Assembly: GCA_963836775.1 (NCBI GenBank)
Contig: CAWIKR010000003.1
Location: 2,294,001 to 2,358,000 of the forward strand
Reading direction: 5' to 3'
Origin: DASQPR01 sp963836775
Lineage (GTDB): Bacteria; Actinomycetota; Actinomycetes; Mycobacteriales; Micromonosporaceae
Length of the DNA stretch: 64,000 nucleotides
In this document: positions 55,178 through 62,714 of the stretch, piece by piece
How the letters are laid out: each line of letters opens with the position of its first letter
Numbering within the stretch: position 1 is the stretch's first letter
The notes under the pieces: model-generated
Told to the model about the DNA's origin: nothing
Database searches by the model: none
Seen by the model: the letters and a program-made list of their open reading frames with translations, nothing else
Program-made: the position numbers and the translations under genes

Positions 55178-55535
55178 CGGATCGCTGCTGAAAAGCCCAG
55201 ATCAGCAACAGAAATGGTACGAGAATCCAGAACTGCAGCAGTGCGTAACGGCGCAGTTCACGGTCGGTATCGACGCCGTCCAGTTCGGCCTCGAGCCGGC
55301 CCGCCGGGGTCAGTTCGACAGCGTGCCGGGCCAGCGGAGCGTAGTTCGCCGCGACCCCGCCGATCACTACCGCCACGATGATCGTGGCCGCGCTGGTCGA
55401 ACCGGCGAGCAGCCACGCCACGATCGCGGCACCGAGCACGACACCACCGATGAACTCGACCAGAATGATGCGGCGCCGGCGGATCGTGCCCCGGGTGCCC
55501 CACATGTCGATCGCGGCGAGACGGCGGACATCCAC
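55152..55535 (-). CDS. hypothetical membrane protein
   Basis: A 127-aa protein with about three hydrophobic helices: ILVEFIGGVVLGAAIVAWLL, ATIIVAVVIGGVAANYA and a C-terminal LLQFWILVPFLLLIWAF. A short charged loop (RLEAELDGVDTDRELRRY) lies between. Family not recognised. It is upstream of and overlaps the APH gene. Confidence 0.65.
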   Translation of the reverse strand: MDVRRLAAIDMWGTRGTIRRRRIILVEFIGGVVLGAAIVAWLLAGSTSAATIIVAVVIGGVAANYAPLARHAVELTPAGRLEAELDGVDTDRELRRYALLQFWILVPFLLLIWAFQQRSGARPWRGV

Positions 55536-55635
55536 CCCGCCATTGTGGACCGTCGTCGCCGGTGTGTCCGGTGAGCTGACCCGGGGCGCGCCGCCTTGGC
55601 CCGTTGCCAGTCCTCCAGGAGCGTTTCGTGATCGC

Positions 55636-56616
55636 TCAGAGGCGGCCGGCGGCGGCCATCACGGCCAGCGCGTCGGCGGTGATCCACTCGTTCGACTTCG
55701 ACACGCTGATGCCACCCCAGCCGACCAGGTCAGTGCCCGACTGACCGGAGGACCGGTAGTGCCGTGCCTCGGCCGGCCAGCCTCCGTCCGGCAGGCGCTT
55801 GCTCTCCAGCACGTCAAGCCCGTCCTGTGCCCGCGGATCGTCGAGCCGGCCCACCTCCATCAGACCCTTCGTCGCGGACAGCACGTCGTAATACCAATAA
55901 CTCGGGTAGTTCAGCTTGAACCAGGCATTGCGGATCGGCTTTCCGTTGCCGCGATGGAAGAGCACCCGCCGGGTCAGGAACACCTCCGCCGCCCGCTCGG
56001 CCGCGATCCGGGCAGCCTGGTCGTTGCGATCTTGCGCATATGCGGCCAGGCCACGCATGGCAAGCAGCGTCTCGCCGACCGATGACGACTCGGCCTTCGG
56101 CCGCCGGTCGCAATTCCAGCCGCCGTCCGGCCACTGCCAGTGCAACAGCCGCTCGACCAGTCGATCCGCGTCGTCCGGAACGAGCCCGAGGCGAACCGCG
56201 GCCAGCAGCGCGCCACCCTGCTGCGAGGCGCATCGCCGGTGGCGCCCCCGCATCACCGGAACACCGGAGCGGCCGGTCTCGCGACGGTTGGTCTCATATT
56301 CCGCGAAGTAGGTCGGCGCCAGCCACGTCTTCATCGTCTTTTCGACGACCGGAACCAGATCCGAGTCGCCGGATGGATAGCCCAGATCCGCGAGTGTGAT
56401 GAGCACCCAGTGGCGCCCGGTCCATTTCACGTAGGTCCCGCGGTTCTCCACCGCCTGACCGTCGATCAGCGCCCGCGCCCTGGGCGACCGGCGGATCTCG
56501 GCGCGCAGCGTGCGGATCGGCGGGCTGTCCGGATCCTCGCCGAGAACCTGCGTGCGAACCTTCCACCGCACCGACGGCTCGTCGCTCTTGAGCAGGGTGT
56601 CGATGATGCCGGTCAT
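55636..56616 (-). CDS. terpene-cyclase/prenyltransferase-fold protein, hypothetical
   Basis: A 326-aa all-helical protein. QWPDGGWNCDRRP and LPDGGWPAE are QW-type repeats found in squalene-cyclase and prenyltransferase alpha/alpha-toroids; YWYYDVLSATKGLMEVGRL and WITADALAVMAAAGRL are further helical repeats. The DxDD-type catalytic motif of cyclases is not visible, so activity is uncertain. ATG 56616 gives the expected start (MTGIIDTLLKSDEPSVRWKV). It overlaps a 67-aa gene upstream by 4 bp. Confidence 0.75.
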   Translation of the reverse strand: MTGIIDTLLKSDEPSVRWKVRTQVLGEDPDSPPIRTLRAEIRRSPRARALIDGQAVENRGTYVKWTGRHWVLITLADLGYPSGDSDLVPVVEKTMKTWLAPTYFAEYETNRRETGRSGVPVMRGRHRRCASQQGGALLAAVRLGLVPDDADRLVERLLHWQWPDGGWNCDRRPKAESSSVGETLLAMRGLAAYAQDRNDQAARIAAERAAEVFLTRRVLFHRGNGKPIRNAWFKLNYPSYWYYDVLSATKGLMEVGRLDDPRAQDGLDVLESKRLPDGGWPAEARHYRSSGQSGTDLVGWGGISVSKSNEWITADALAVMAAAGRL

Positions 56617-56816
56617 GCCGTCGATTGTGCGCCCACGGTCCGACAATCGCGCGCGGCCAGAGGTGTCCCCGGCGGCCGCCGCAGCCCTCGGAACGGCCGC
56701 ACCACCTCGGTGCCGTCGGCGCGGCGGATCCACACATTACGCGGGCCGCCACCCGGACCCCAGCCGCAGACGACCGTCACCGGCTCGCCGCGCTCGAGGT
56801 AGACGCGCCCACGCAT
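56613..56816 (-). CDS. small conserved hypothetical protein (67 aa)
   Basis: A short beta-rich protein (MRGRVYLERGEPVTVVCGWG, RNVWIRRADGTEVVRPFRGLRR) of a type seen in other actinomycetes. Its stop overlaps the start of the toroid gene by 4 bp, supporting translation and a joint role. No catalytic features. Confidence 0.7.
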   Translation of the reverse strand: MRGRVYLERGEPVTVVCGWGPGGGPRNVWIRRADGTEVVRPFRGLRRPPGTPLAARDCRTVGAQSTA

Positions 56817-56848
56817 CCGTCAACGCTACGCCCGTAGGCTGACCTGCT

Positions 56849-57421
56849 ATGGCCGTCGGAACCGCCGCGATCGCGGCCGTCATCTTTGCCGGGACCGATA
56901 TCGACGACCTGATCATCTTGACACTGTTGTTTCTCTCCGCCCGGGCCACCGGCGCCCCACGGGTCCGCGACATCGTCATCGGACAGTACGCCGGCATCGC
57001 GGCCCTGGTCGCCGTGTCTCTCGGCGCCGCGGCCGGCCTGCTCGTGGTGCCGGAGCGATGGATCGGCCTGATCGGTCTGGTGCCGCTCGCCCTCGGTCTC
57101 TGGGGCTTGATCCGCCCCGAGCAGGAGGAGGCGCCGGCGGCGCTCCGCGGCTGGTGGGCGGTCGCGGCGCTGACCGTCGCCAACGGCGCCGACAATCTCG
57201 CCGTCTACATCCCGGTCTTCCGCACCATCGGCCCCGCGCAGTCGGCGCTGACCATCGCGGTCTTCGCCGTGCTGGTCGGGTTATGGCTGGCGCTCGCCGC
57301 CTGGCTCGGCGGCCACCGCCGGGTGGTGGACCTGGTGGAACGGTCCGGTCGCTGGCTGGTGCCGGCGGTCTTCATCGCCGTCGGCGTCACGGTCATCGTC
57401 CGCTCTGGCCTGCTCGGCTGA
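56849..57421 (+). CDS. CadD-like cadmium resistance/permease family protein
   Basis: A 190-aa membrane protein with five to six helices. The start IAAVIFAGTDIDDLIILTLLF with conserved acidic residues in the first helix, and TVANGADNLAVYIPVF in the second half, are characteristic of the CadD/LysE-related family. It may move divalent cations; the substrate is inferred from family name only. Divergent from the 67-aa gene. Confidence 0.85.
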   Translation: MAVGTAAIAAVIFAGTDIDDLIILTLLFLSARATGAPRVRDIVIGQYAGIAALVAVSLGAAAGLLVVPERWIGLIGLVPLALGLWGLIRPEQEEAPAALRGWWAVAALTVANGADNLAVYIPVFRTIGPAQSALTIAVFAVLVGLWLALAAWLGGHRRVVDLVERSGRWLVPAVFIAVGVTVIVRSGLLG

Positions 57422-57440
57422 CTCAGCAAGCGGCAGACCG

Positions 57441-57737
57441 CCGCCAACCACCACCAAGACCTGCCACGCGGCGCGGTGAGCGGGCGGACCGCGACCAACC
57501 ACCCACCAAGGACCTGCGATACATCCGGTAGGCGGCAGATCACCGCCAACCACCCACCAAGGCCCGCCACGCGGCGCGTAAGCGGCCGCCGCGGCGTCTA
57601 CAGCCGCCGACGAGGATCGACGAAGTCGCTCCGAGAAGGCCGCGCAGACGCCGCAAAAGGCGGCAGCCAGCGCCGCAAGGCATTACGGCAGCCAGCGCCG
57701 CAAGGCATTACATCAGCCAGCGCCGCAAGGTATTTTC
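57441..57737. repeat. direct repeats in the gap before the pyrimidine operon
   Basis: Two near-identical 43-bp copies (57441-57484 and 57543-57585, about 102 bp apart, with a partial third between) contain CCGCCAACCACC and GCCACGCGGCGCG. Further on, a 25-bp unit with CAGCCAGCGCCGCAAGG is repeated three times in tandem from 57662. The gap 57422-57845 has no credible gene. Confidence 0.7.
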
Positions 57738-57845
57738 AGCATTTTCGGCCTAGGTTACAAAATCGGTGATCAAGAGGACAGTGGAGCAATACGTTTATTG
57801 GTGTCGCCGTGCGCAGCGCAGCGGGCGTGACGAAAGAGGTTGATC

Positions 57846-58688
57846 ATGGGGAGTGTGATTCGAGCGGCGTTGGTCCAGACCAACTGGACCGGCGACAAGG
57901 AATCGATGATCAAAGCGCATGAAGAGTACGCGCGCCAGGCCGCCAGCCAGGGTGCCAAGGTGATCTGCTTCCAGGAGCTGTTCTACGGGCCGTATTTCTG
58001 CCAGGTCCAGGACCCGCAGTACTACGCGTACGCGGAGTCGATCCCCGGCCCGACCACCGAGCGCTTCCAGGCGCTCGCCGCCGAACTCGGCATGGTCATG
58101 GTGCTCCCGATGTACGAGCAGGAGCAGCCCGGAGTCCTCTACAACACCGCCGCCGTTGTCGACGCCGACGGCAGCTACCTCGGCAAGTACCGCAAGACCC
58201 ACATTCCGCAGGTGAAGGGCTTCTGGGAGAAGTTCTACTTCCGGCCCGGCAACCTTGGCTATCCGATCTTCGACACGGCGGTAGGGCGCATCGGCGTCTA
58301 CATCTGCTACGACCGGCATTTCCCCGAGGGCTGGCGAGCGCTCGGCCTGGCCGGGGCGACGATCGTCTTCAACCCGAGCGCCACCAGCCGCGGACTCTCG
58401 TCCTACCTGTGGAAGCTGGAACAGCCGGCGTCGGCGGTGGCCAACGAATACTTCATCGGCGCGATCAACCGGGTCGGCATCGAGGCCGATCTCGGTGACG
58501 ACGACTTCTACGGCACCTCCTACTTCGTCGACCCGGAGGGCAAGTTCGTCGGCGAGGTCGCCGACGCGCACAACGCCGAGATGATGGTCCGCGACCTCGA
58601 CATGGACCTGCTGGAGCAGGTGCGCGACCGGTGGGCGTTCTACCGGGATCGGCGCCCGGACGCATACGACTCGCTGGTTCGGCCGTGA
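57846..58688 (+). CDS. nitrilase-family carbon-nitrogen hydrolase, probable beta-ureidopropionase
   Basis: A 280-aa enzyme predicted to hydrolyse N-carbamoyl-beta-alanine to beta-alanine, CO2 and ammonia. The catalytic triad is visible: Glu in CFQELFYGPYF, Lys in KYRKTHIPQ and Cys in YICYDRHFPEGWR. The HIPQVKGFWEKFYFRPGN segment is typical of the ureidopropionase/carbamoylputrescine group. AGAGG lies about 6 nt before ATG 57846. Next to dihydropyrimidinase it forms the second half of reductive uracil/thymine breakdown; without that context N-carbamoylputrescine amidase would be an alternative. Confidence 0.88.
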   Translation: MGSVIRAALVQTNWTGDKESMIKAHEEYARQAASQGAKVICFQELFYGPYFCQVQDPQYYAYAESIPGPTTERFQALAAELGMVMVLPMYEQEQPGVLYNTAAVVDADGSYLGKYRKTHIPQVKGFWEKFYFRPGNLGYPIFDTAVGRIGVYICYDRHFPEGWRALGLAGATIVFNPSATSRGLSSYLWKLEQPASAVANEYFIGAINRVGIEADLGDDDFYGTSYFVDPEGKFVGEVADAHNAEMMVRDLDMDLLEQVRDRWAFYRDRRPDAYDSLVRP

Positions 58689-58698
58689 GGGGCCGAGG

Positions 58699-60105
58699 AT
58701 GACGCTTCTCATCAAAGGCGGATCGGTCGTCGGGCCGACCGGGGCCTACACCGGCGATGTTCTCGTCGATGGCGAGACCATCGCCGCCGTCTACGCGCCC
58801 GGCCGCTACCAGCCGGCCCCGGACGACCAGATCGTCGACGCCACCGGGAAATATGTGATCCCCGGCGCCATCGACGCGCACACCCATATGGAGCTGCCGT
58901 TCGGCGGCACGTTCGCGAGCGACACCTTCGAGACCGGCACCCGGGCCGCGGCCTTCGGCGGCACCACGACGATCATCGACTTCGCGGTCCAGCGCACCGG
59001 TGAGGTGGTTCAGGACGGCCTGGCCGCCTGGCATGCGAAGGCCGACGGCGAGTGCTACATCGACTACGCCTTCCACATGATCCTCGGTGGCGTGGACGAG
59101 TCCGCGCTCAAGGCGATGGATCAGCTTGTCGGTGACGAGGGCATCACCAGCTTCAAGCTGTTCATGGCATACCCGGGAGTGTTCTTCAGCGACGACGGCC
59201 AGATTCTGCAGGCGATGCAGCGGGCCCGCGAGAACGGCGCCATGATCATGATGCACGCGGAGAATGGCCCGGCGATCGATGTGCTGGTCCGCCAAGCGCT
59301 GGCCCGCGGCGAGACCGATCCGATCTATCACGGCCTGACCCGGCCGCCGGAGCTCGAAGCCGAGGCCACCAGCCGGGCGATCTGGCTGGCGGCGGTGGCC
59401 AGCGACTGCCCGCTCTACATCGTTCATCTGTCGGCGTCGCAGGCGCTGACCGCGGTCGCCGAGGCCCGGGACCGGGGCCGCAACGTGTTCGCCGAAACCT
59501 GCCCGCAATACCTCTACCTGACCTTGGAAGACCAGCTCGGAGCGCCCGGCTTCGAGGGTGCCAAGTGGGTCTGCTCGACTCCGCTGCGCAGCAAGAACGA
59601 ACCGCACCGGCGGGACCTGTGGCAGGGTCTGCGTACCAATGATCTGGCCGTGGTCTCCACCGACCACTGCCCGTTCTGCATGAAGGAGCAGAAGGAGCTC
59701 GGCCTCGGCGATTTCTCCAAGATTCCCAATGGAATCGGCGGCGTGGAGCACCGCGTCGACCTGCTCTATCAGGGCGTGGTCGACGGGAAGCTGTCGCTGG
59801 AGCGGTGGGTCGAGCTGATCGCCACCACGCCGGCGCGGATGTTCGGCCTCTATCCGCGCAAGGGCGTCATTGCTCCCGGATCGGATGCCGACATCGTCGT
59901 CTACGACCCGAACAAGCGGACCCACATCGGCGTCGAGACCCACCACATGAACATGGACCATTCCGCGTGGGAGGGCTACGAGATCGCGGGCGGCGTCGAC
60001 ACCGTCATCTCGCACGGCGAGGTGCTTGTCGAAGGCGGCGCGCTGCACGGCCGAAAAGGACGCGGGCGGTACCTGCGTCGCGGACTATCTCAATACCTGG
60101 TGTGA
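58699..60105 (+). CDS. hydA: dihydropyrimidinase
   Basis: A 468-aa cyclic amidohydrolase that opens 5,6-dihydrouracil or dihydrothymine. Metal ligands are in DAHTHMELPFGGT, the carboxylated lysine in SFKLFMAYPG, further His in HAENG and IVHLSASQAL, and the Asp in STDHCPF. Length matches the family. It follows the amidohydrolase by 10 bp and precedes the LLM oxidoreductase by 4 bp, so the three form one operon. Hydantoin may also be a substrate. Confidence 0.94.
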   Translation: MTLLIKGGSVVGPTGAYTGDVLVDGETIAAVYAPGRYQPAPDDQIVDATGKYVIPGAIDAHTHMELPFGGTFASDTFETGTRAAAFGGTTTIIDFAVQRTGEVVQDGLAAWHAKADGECYIDYAFHMILGGVDESALKAMDQLVGDEGITSFKLFMAYPGVFFSDDGQILQAMQRARENGAMIMMHAENGPAIDVLVRQALARGETDPIYHGLTRPPELEAEATSRAIWLAAVASDCPLYIVHLSASQALTAVAEARDRGRNVFAETCPQYLYLTLEDQLGAPGFEGAKWVCSTPLRSKNEPHRRDLWQGLRTNDLAVVSTDHCPFCMKEQKELGLGDFSKIPNGIGGVEHRVDLLYQGVVDGKLSLERWVELIATTPARMFGLYPRKGVIAPGSDADIVVYDPNKRTHIGVETHHMNMDHSAWEGYEIAGGVDTVISHGEVLVEGGALHGRKGRGRYLRRGLSQYLV

Positions 60106-60109
60106 TCTC

Positions 60110-61108
60110 ATGGACTTCGGTGTCGTCTTTCAACTGGATCCGCCGGCCAGCGACGTGGTCCGGCTCGCCCAGCGCGCCGAGGCCGGCGGATTCAGCCACG
60201 TGTGGACCTTCGACTCGCACCTGCTCTGGCAGGAGCCGTTCGTCATCTACAGCCAGATCCTCGCCGCCACGTCGTCGGTGACGGTCGGGCCGATGGTGAC
60301 CAACCCCGCCACTCGCGACCTCACCGTCACCGCGTCACTGTTCGCGACGCTCAACAGCATGTACGGCGACCGGACCATCTGTGGCATCGGCCGCGGCGAC
60401 TCGGCTCTGCGTACGCTCGGGTTCGCACCCACGACGCTGGCCCAGCTGACCGAATCGGTCGAGGTCATCCGCGGCCTGGCCACCGGGCGCACGGTCCGGT
60501 ATCGCGGCGCCGACCTGCACTTCCCGTGGGTCACCGACGGCCACCTCGATGTCTGGGTGGCCGCCTATGGACCCAAGGCGCTGGCGGTCGCGGGCGCGGT
60601 CGGCGACGGCTACATCCTGCAGCTCGCCGACCCGGACATCGCCGCCTGGATGATCGAAGCGGTCCGCACCGCTGCCGATCGCGCCGGACGCGACCCGGCG
60701 GCGATCAAGTTCTGCGTTGCCGCGCCGGCCTACGTCGGCGACGACATCGACCACCAGCGTGACCAGACCCGATGGTTCGGCGGCATGGTGGGCAACCATG
60801 TCGCCGACATCGTCCAGCGCTACGGCGACAGCGGCGGCGCCGTGCCACGGGCGCTGAGCGACTACATCGCCGGCCGCCACGGCTACGACTACGCCGAGCA
60901 CGGGCGGGCCGGGAACGTCCACGCGGACTTCGTGCCGGACGCGGTGATCGACCGGTTCGCCGTGCTTGGACCGGTGGAGAACCACATCGCGCGGATGCGC
61001 GAACTGCGCGATCTCGGAGTCGACCAGTTCGCCATCTACCTCCAGCACGACGGCAAGGACGCGACCCTGGACGCCTACGCCAACGAGGTCCTGCCCGCAC
61101 TGTCCTGA
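60110..61108 (+). CDS. LLM class F420-dependent oxidoreductase (TIGR03842-like)
   Basis: A 332-aa TIM-barrel flavin/F420 enzyme. Key segments are MDFGVVFQLDPPASDVVRLAQRAEAGGFSHVWTFDSHLLWQEPFV, GPMVTNPATRDLTVTASLFATLN, ICGIGRGDSALRTLGF and VWVAAYGPKALAVAGAVGDGYILQ, the last being typical of F420-dependent members. ATG 60110 is chosen, since upstream codons lie inside hydA. Its place in the pyrimidine operon suggests a redox step on a pyrimidine derivative, but this is not established. Confidence 0.88.
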   Translation: MDFGVVFQLDPPASDVVRLAQRAEAGGFSHVWTFDSHLLWQEPFVIYSQILAATSSVTVGPMVTNPATRDLTVTASLFATLNSMYGDRTICGIGRGDSALRTLGFAPTTLAQLTESVEVIRGLATGRTVRYRGADLHFPWVTDGHLDVWVAAYGPKALAVAGAVGDGYILQLADPDIAAWMIEAVRTAADRAGRDPAAIKFCVAAPAYVGDDIDHQRDQTRWFGGMVGNHVADIVQRYGDSGGAVPRALSDYIAGRHGYDYAEHGRAGNVHADFVPDAVIDRFAVLGPVENHIARMRELRDLGVDQFAIYLQHDGKDATLDAYANEVLPALS

Positions 61109-61197
61109 CGCCTCGGCGTGATCGGCATCAACACCGGCCGGCGGCGCGCCCGGCCGAATTTGTATTGCCACCATCGACATTCGCCGATGGGAATATA

Positions 61198-61244
61198 TTG
61201 ACAACTATCTTTACAGAAGTAAACATCGCTAGAGAGCGCTCTCT
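61198..61244 (+). promoter_or_regulatory. promoter with LacI-type operator before the GH16 gene
   Basis: TTGACA at 61198-61203 and a -10-like TAAACA at 61220-61225 (16-nt spacer) are followed by the perfect 14-bp palindrome AGAGAGCGCTCTCT (61231-61244). The GAGCGCTC core is that of LacI-family sugar repressors such as CebR. Confidence 0.65.
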
Positions 61245-61283
61245 CCCCCATTCGTGTTCCGAGACAGAAGGGGCGCACTCCCG

Positions 61284-62642
61284 ATGACCCTCAGACCCCC
61301 TGCGCCGGTCCACCGGCGCATCCGCAGATTCGCCGCCGCGCTCGCCGCGGTGACGGCGGCGGCATCAGCCTGGCTCGCCGCGCCGCCGGCCGCCCAGGCG
61401 TCACTCCCACCCACCCCGTCCGGCTGGACCCAGGTCTTCGCCGACGACTTCAACGGCGCCGCGAACACCGGCCTCAACACCTCCAATTGGCTGTACGACG
61501 TCGGCACCAGCTACCCGGGCGGCGCGGCCAACTGGGGCACCGGCGAAGTCGAGACGATGACGAACAGCACCCAGAACGTCTACCAGGACGGCACCGGTCA
61601 CCTGGTGATCAAGCCGATCCGCGCCGCCAACGGCAGCTGGACCAGCGGCCGGGTCGAGACTCAGCGCACCGACTTGGCCGCTCCGGCCGGCGGCAAGCTG
61701 CGCCTCGAGGCATCGCTGCAGCAGCCCAACGTCAGTGGTGCGGCCGCTCTGGGTTACTGGCCGGCGTTCTGGGCACTCGGTGCGGCGGCCCGCGGCACCG
61801 GGGCCAGCGGCTGGCCGGGCATCGGCGAGATCGACGTGATGGAAGACATCAATGGCCTCAGCTCGGAGTTCGGCACGCTGCACTGCGGCGTCTCACCGGG
61901 CGGCCCGTGCAACGAGACCACCGGCATCGGCAGTGGCCAGCGCGCCTGCGGCGGTTGCCAGACCGGCTTCCACACCTACGCGATCGAATATGACCGCAGC
62001 GTCTCGCCGGAGCAGATCCGGTGGTATCTGGACGGCACCAACTTCTTCACCGTCAACGCCAACCAGGTCGACGCGACCACCTGGAACAACGCCGTGCACC
62101 ACGGATTCTTCATGATCCTCAACGTGGCGATCGGTGGCGGCTTCCCGGCCGCCTTCGGTGGCGGCCCGACCGGCTCAACGGCCTCGGGAGTTCCGATGGT
62201 GGTCGACTATGTGGCCGCGTACACCTCCGGCGGGGGCAGCCAGCCACCGCCTCCACCCACCGGCCACGGCCTGCTCAACGCTAACGGTCTGTGCCTGGAC
62301 GTGCGCTCGTCCGGCACCGCCAACGGCACGCCGGTGCAGATCTACACCTGCAACGGCACCGGGGCGCAGCAGTGGTCCTATGTCGAGGCGGGCAGCACCC
62401 TGCACGCACTCGGCAAGTGCCTGGACATTCCCGGCGGCGGCACCACCAACGGCCTGAAGCTGCAACTCTGGGACTGCAACAACACCGGCGCCCAGGTCTT
62501 CATCCATCAGAGCAACAACTCGTATTACAACCCGCAGGCCAACAAGTGCCTGGACGACCCGAGCGGCTCCACGACGCCGGGCACCCAGGTGCAGATCTGG
62601 GACTGCAACGGCAGCGGCGCGCAGACCTGGACCTTCCAGTAA
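61284..62642 (+). CDS. secreted GH16 beta-glucanase with ricin-B (CBM13-like) lectin domain
   Basis: A 452-aa secreted glycoside hydrolase. A Sec signal (about residues 1-40, ending near AAQA) precedes the GH16 domain (about 45-305) with the catalytic motif GEIDVMEDI, whose two Glu residues act as nucleophile and acid/base. A Pro-rich linker (about 315) leads to a ricin-B lectin domain with three repeats (CLDVRSSGTANG...QQW, CLDIPGGGTTNG and CLDDPSGSTTPG...QTW). Probably cleaves beta-1,3-glucans such as laminarin or fungal wall. A sugar-repressor type operator lies upstream and a strong terminator follows. Confidence 0.93.
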   Translation: MTLRPPAPVHRRIRRFAAALAAVTAAASAWLAAPPAAQASLPPTPSGWTQVFADDFNGAANTGLNTSNWLYDVGTSYPGGAANWGTGEVETMTNSTQNVYQDGTGHLVIKPIRAANGSWTSGRVETQRTDLAAPAGGKLRLEASLQQPNVSGAAALGYWPAFWALGAAARGTGASGWPGIGEIDVMEDINGLSSEFGTLHCGVSPGGPCNETTGIGSGQRACGGCQTGFHTYAIEYDRSVSPEQIRWYLDGTNFFTVNANQVDATTWNNAVHHGFFMILNVAIGGGFPAAFGGGPTGSTASGVPMVVDYVAAYTSGGGSQPPPPPTGHGLLNANGLCLDVRSSGTANGTPVQIYTCNGTGAQQWSYVEAGSTLHALGKCLDIPGGGTTNGLKLQLWDCNNTGAQVFIHQSNNSYYNPQANKCLDDPSGSTTPGTQVQIWDCNGSGAQTWTFQ

Positions 62643-62668
62643 GCGCGATCTAGATCCGGCCAGACGTG

Positions 62669-62702
62669 AGGGCGCGGCGGTCGCCACACCGCCGCGCCCT
62701 CG
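62669..62702. terminator. strong hairpin terminator after the GH16 gene
   Basis: GAGGGCGCGGCGG (62669-62681) and CCGCCGCGCCCTC (62690-62702) form a perfect 13-bp stem with an 8-nt loop. It also lies at the 3' end of the convergent caspase-WD40 gene. Confidence 0.8.
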
Positions 62703-62714
62703 CCCAGGCGCGGA

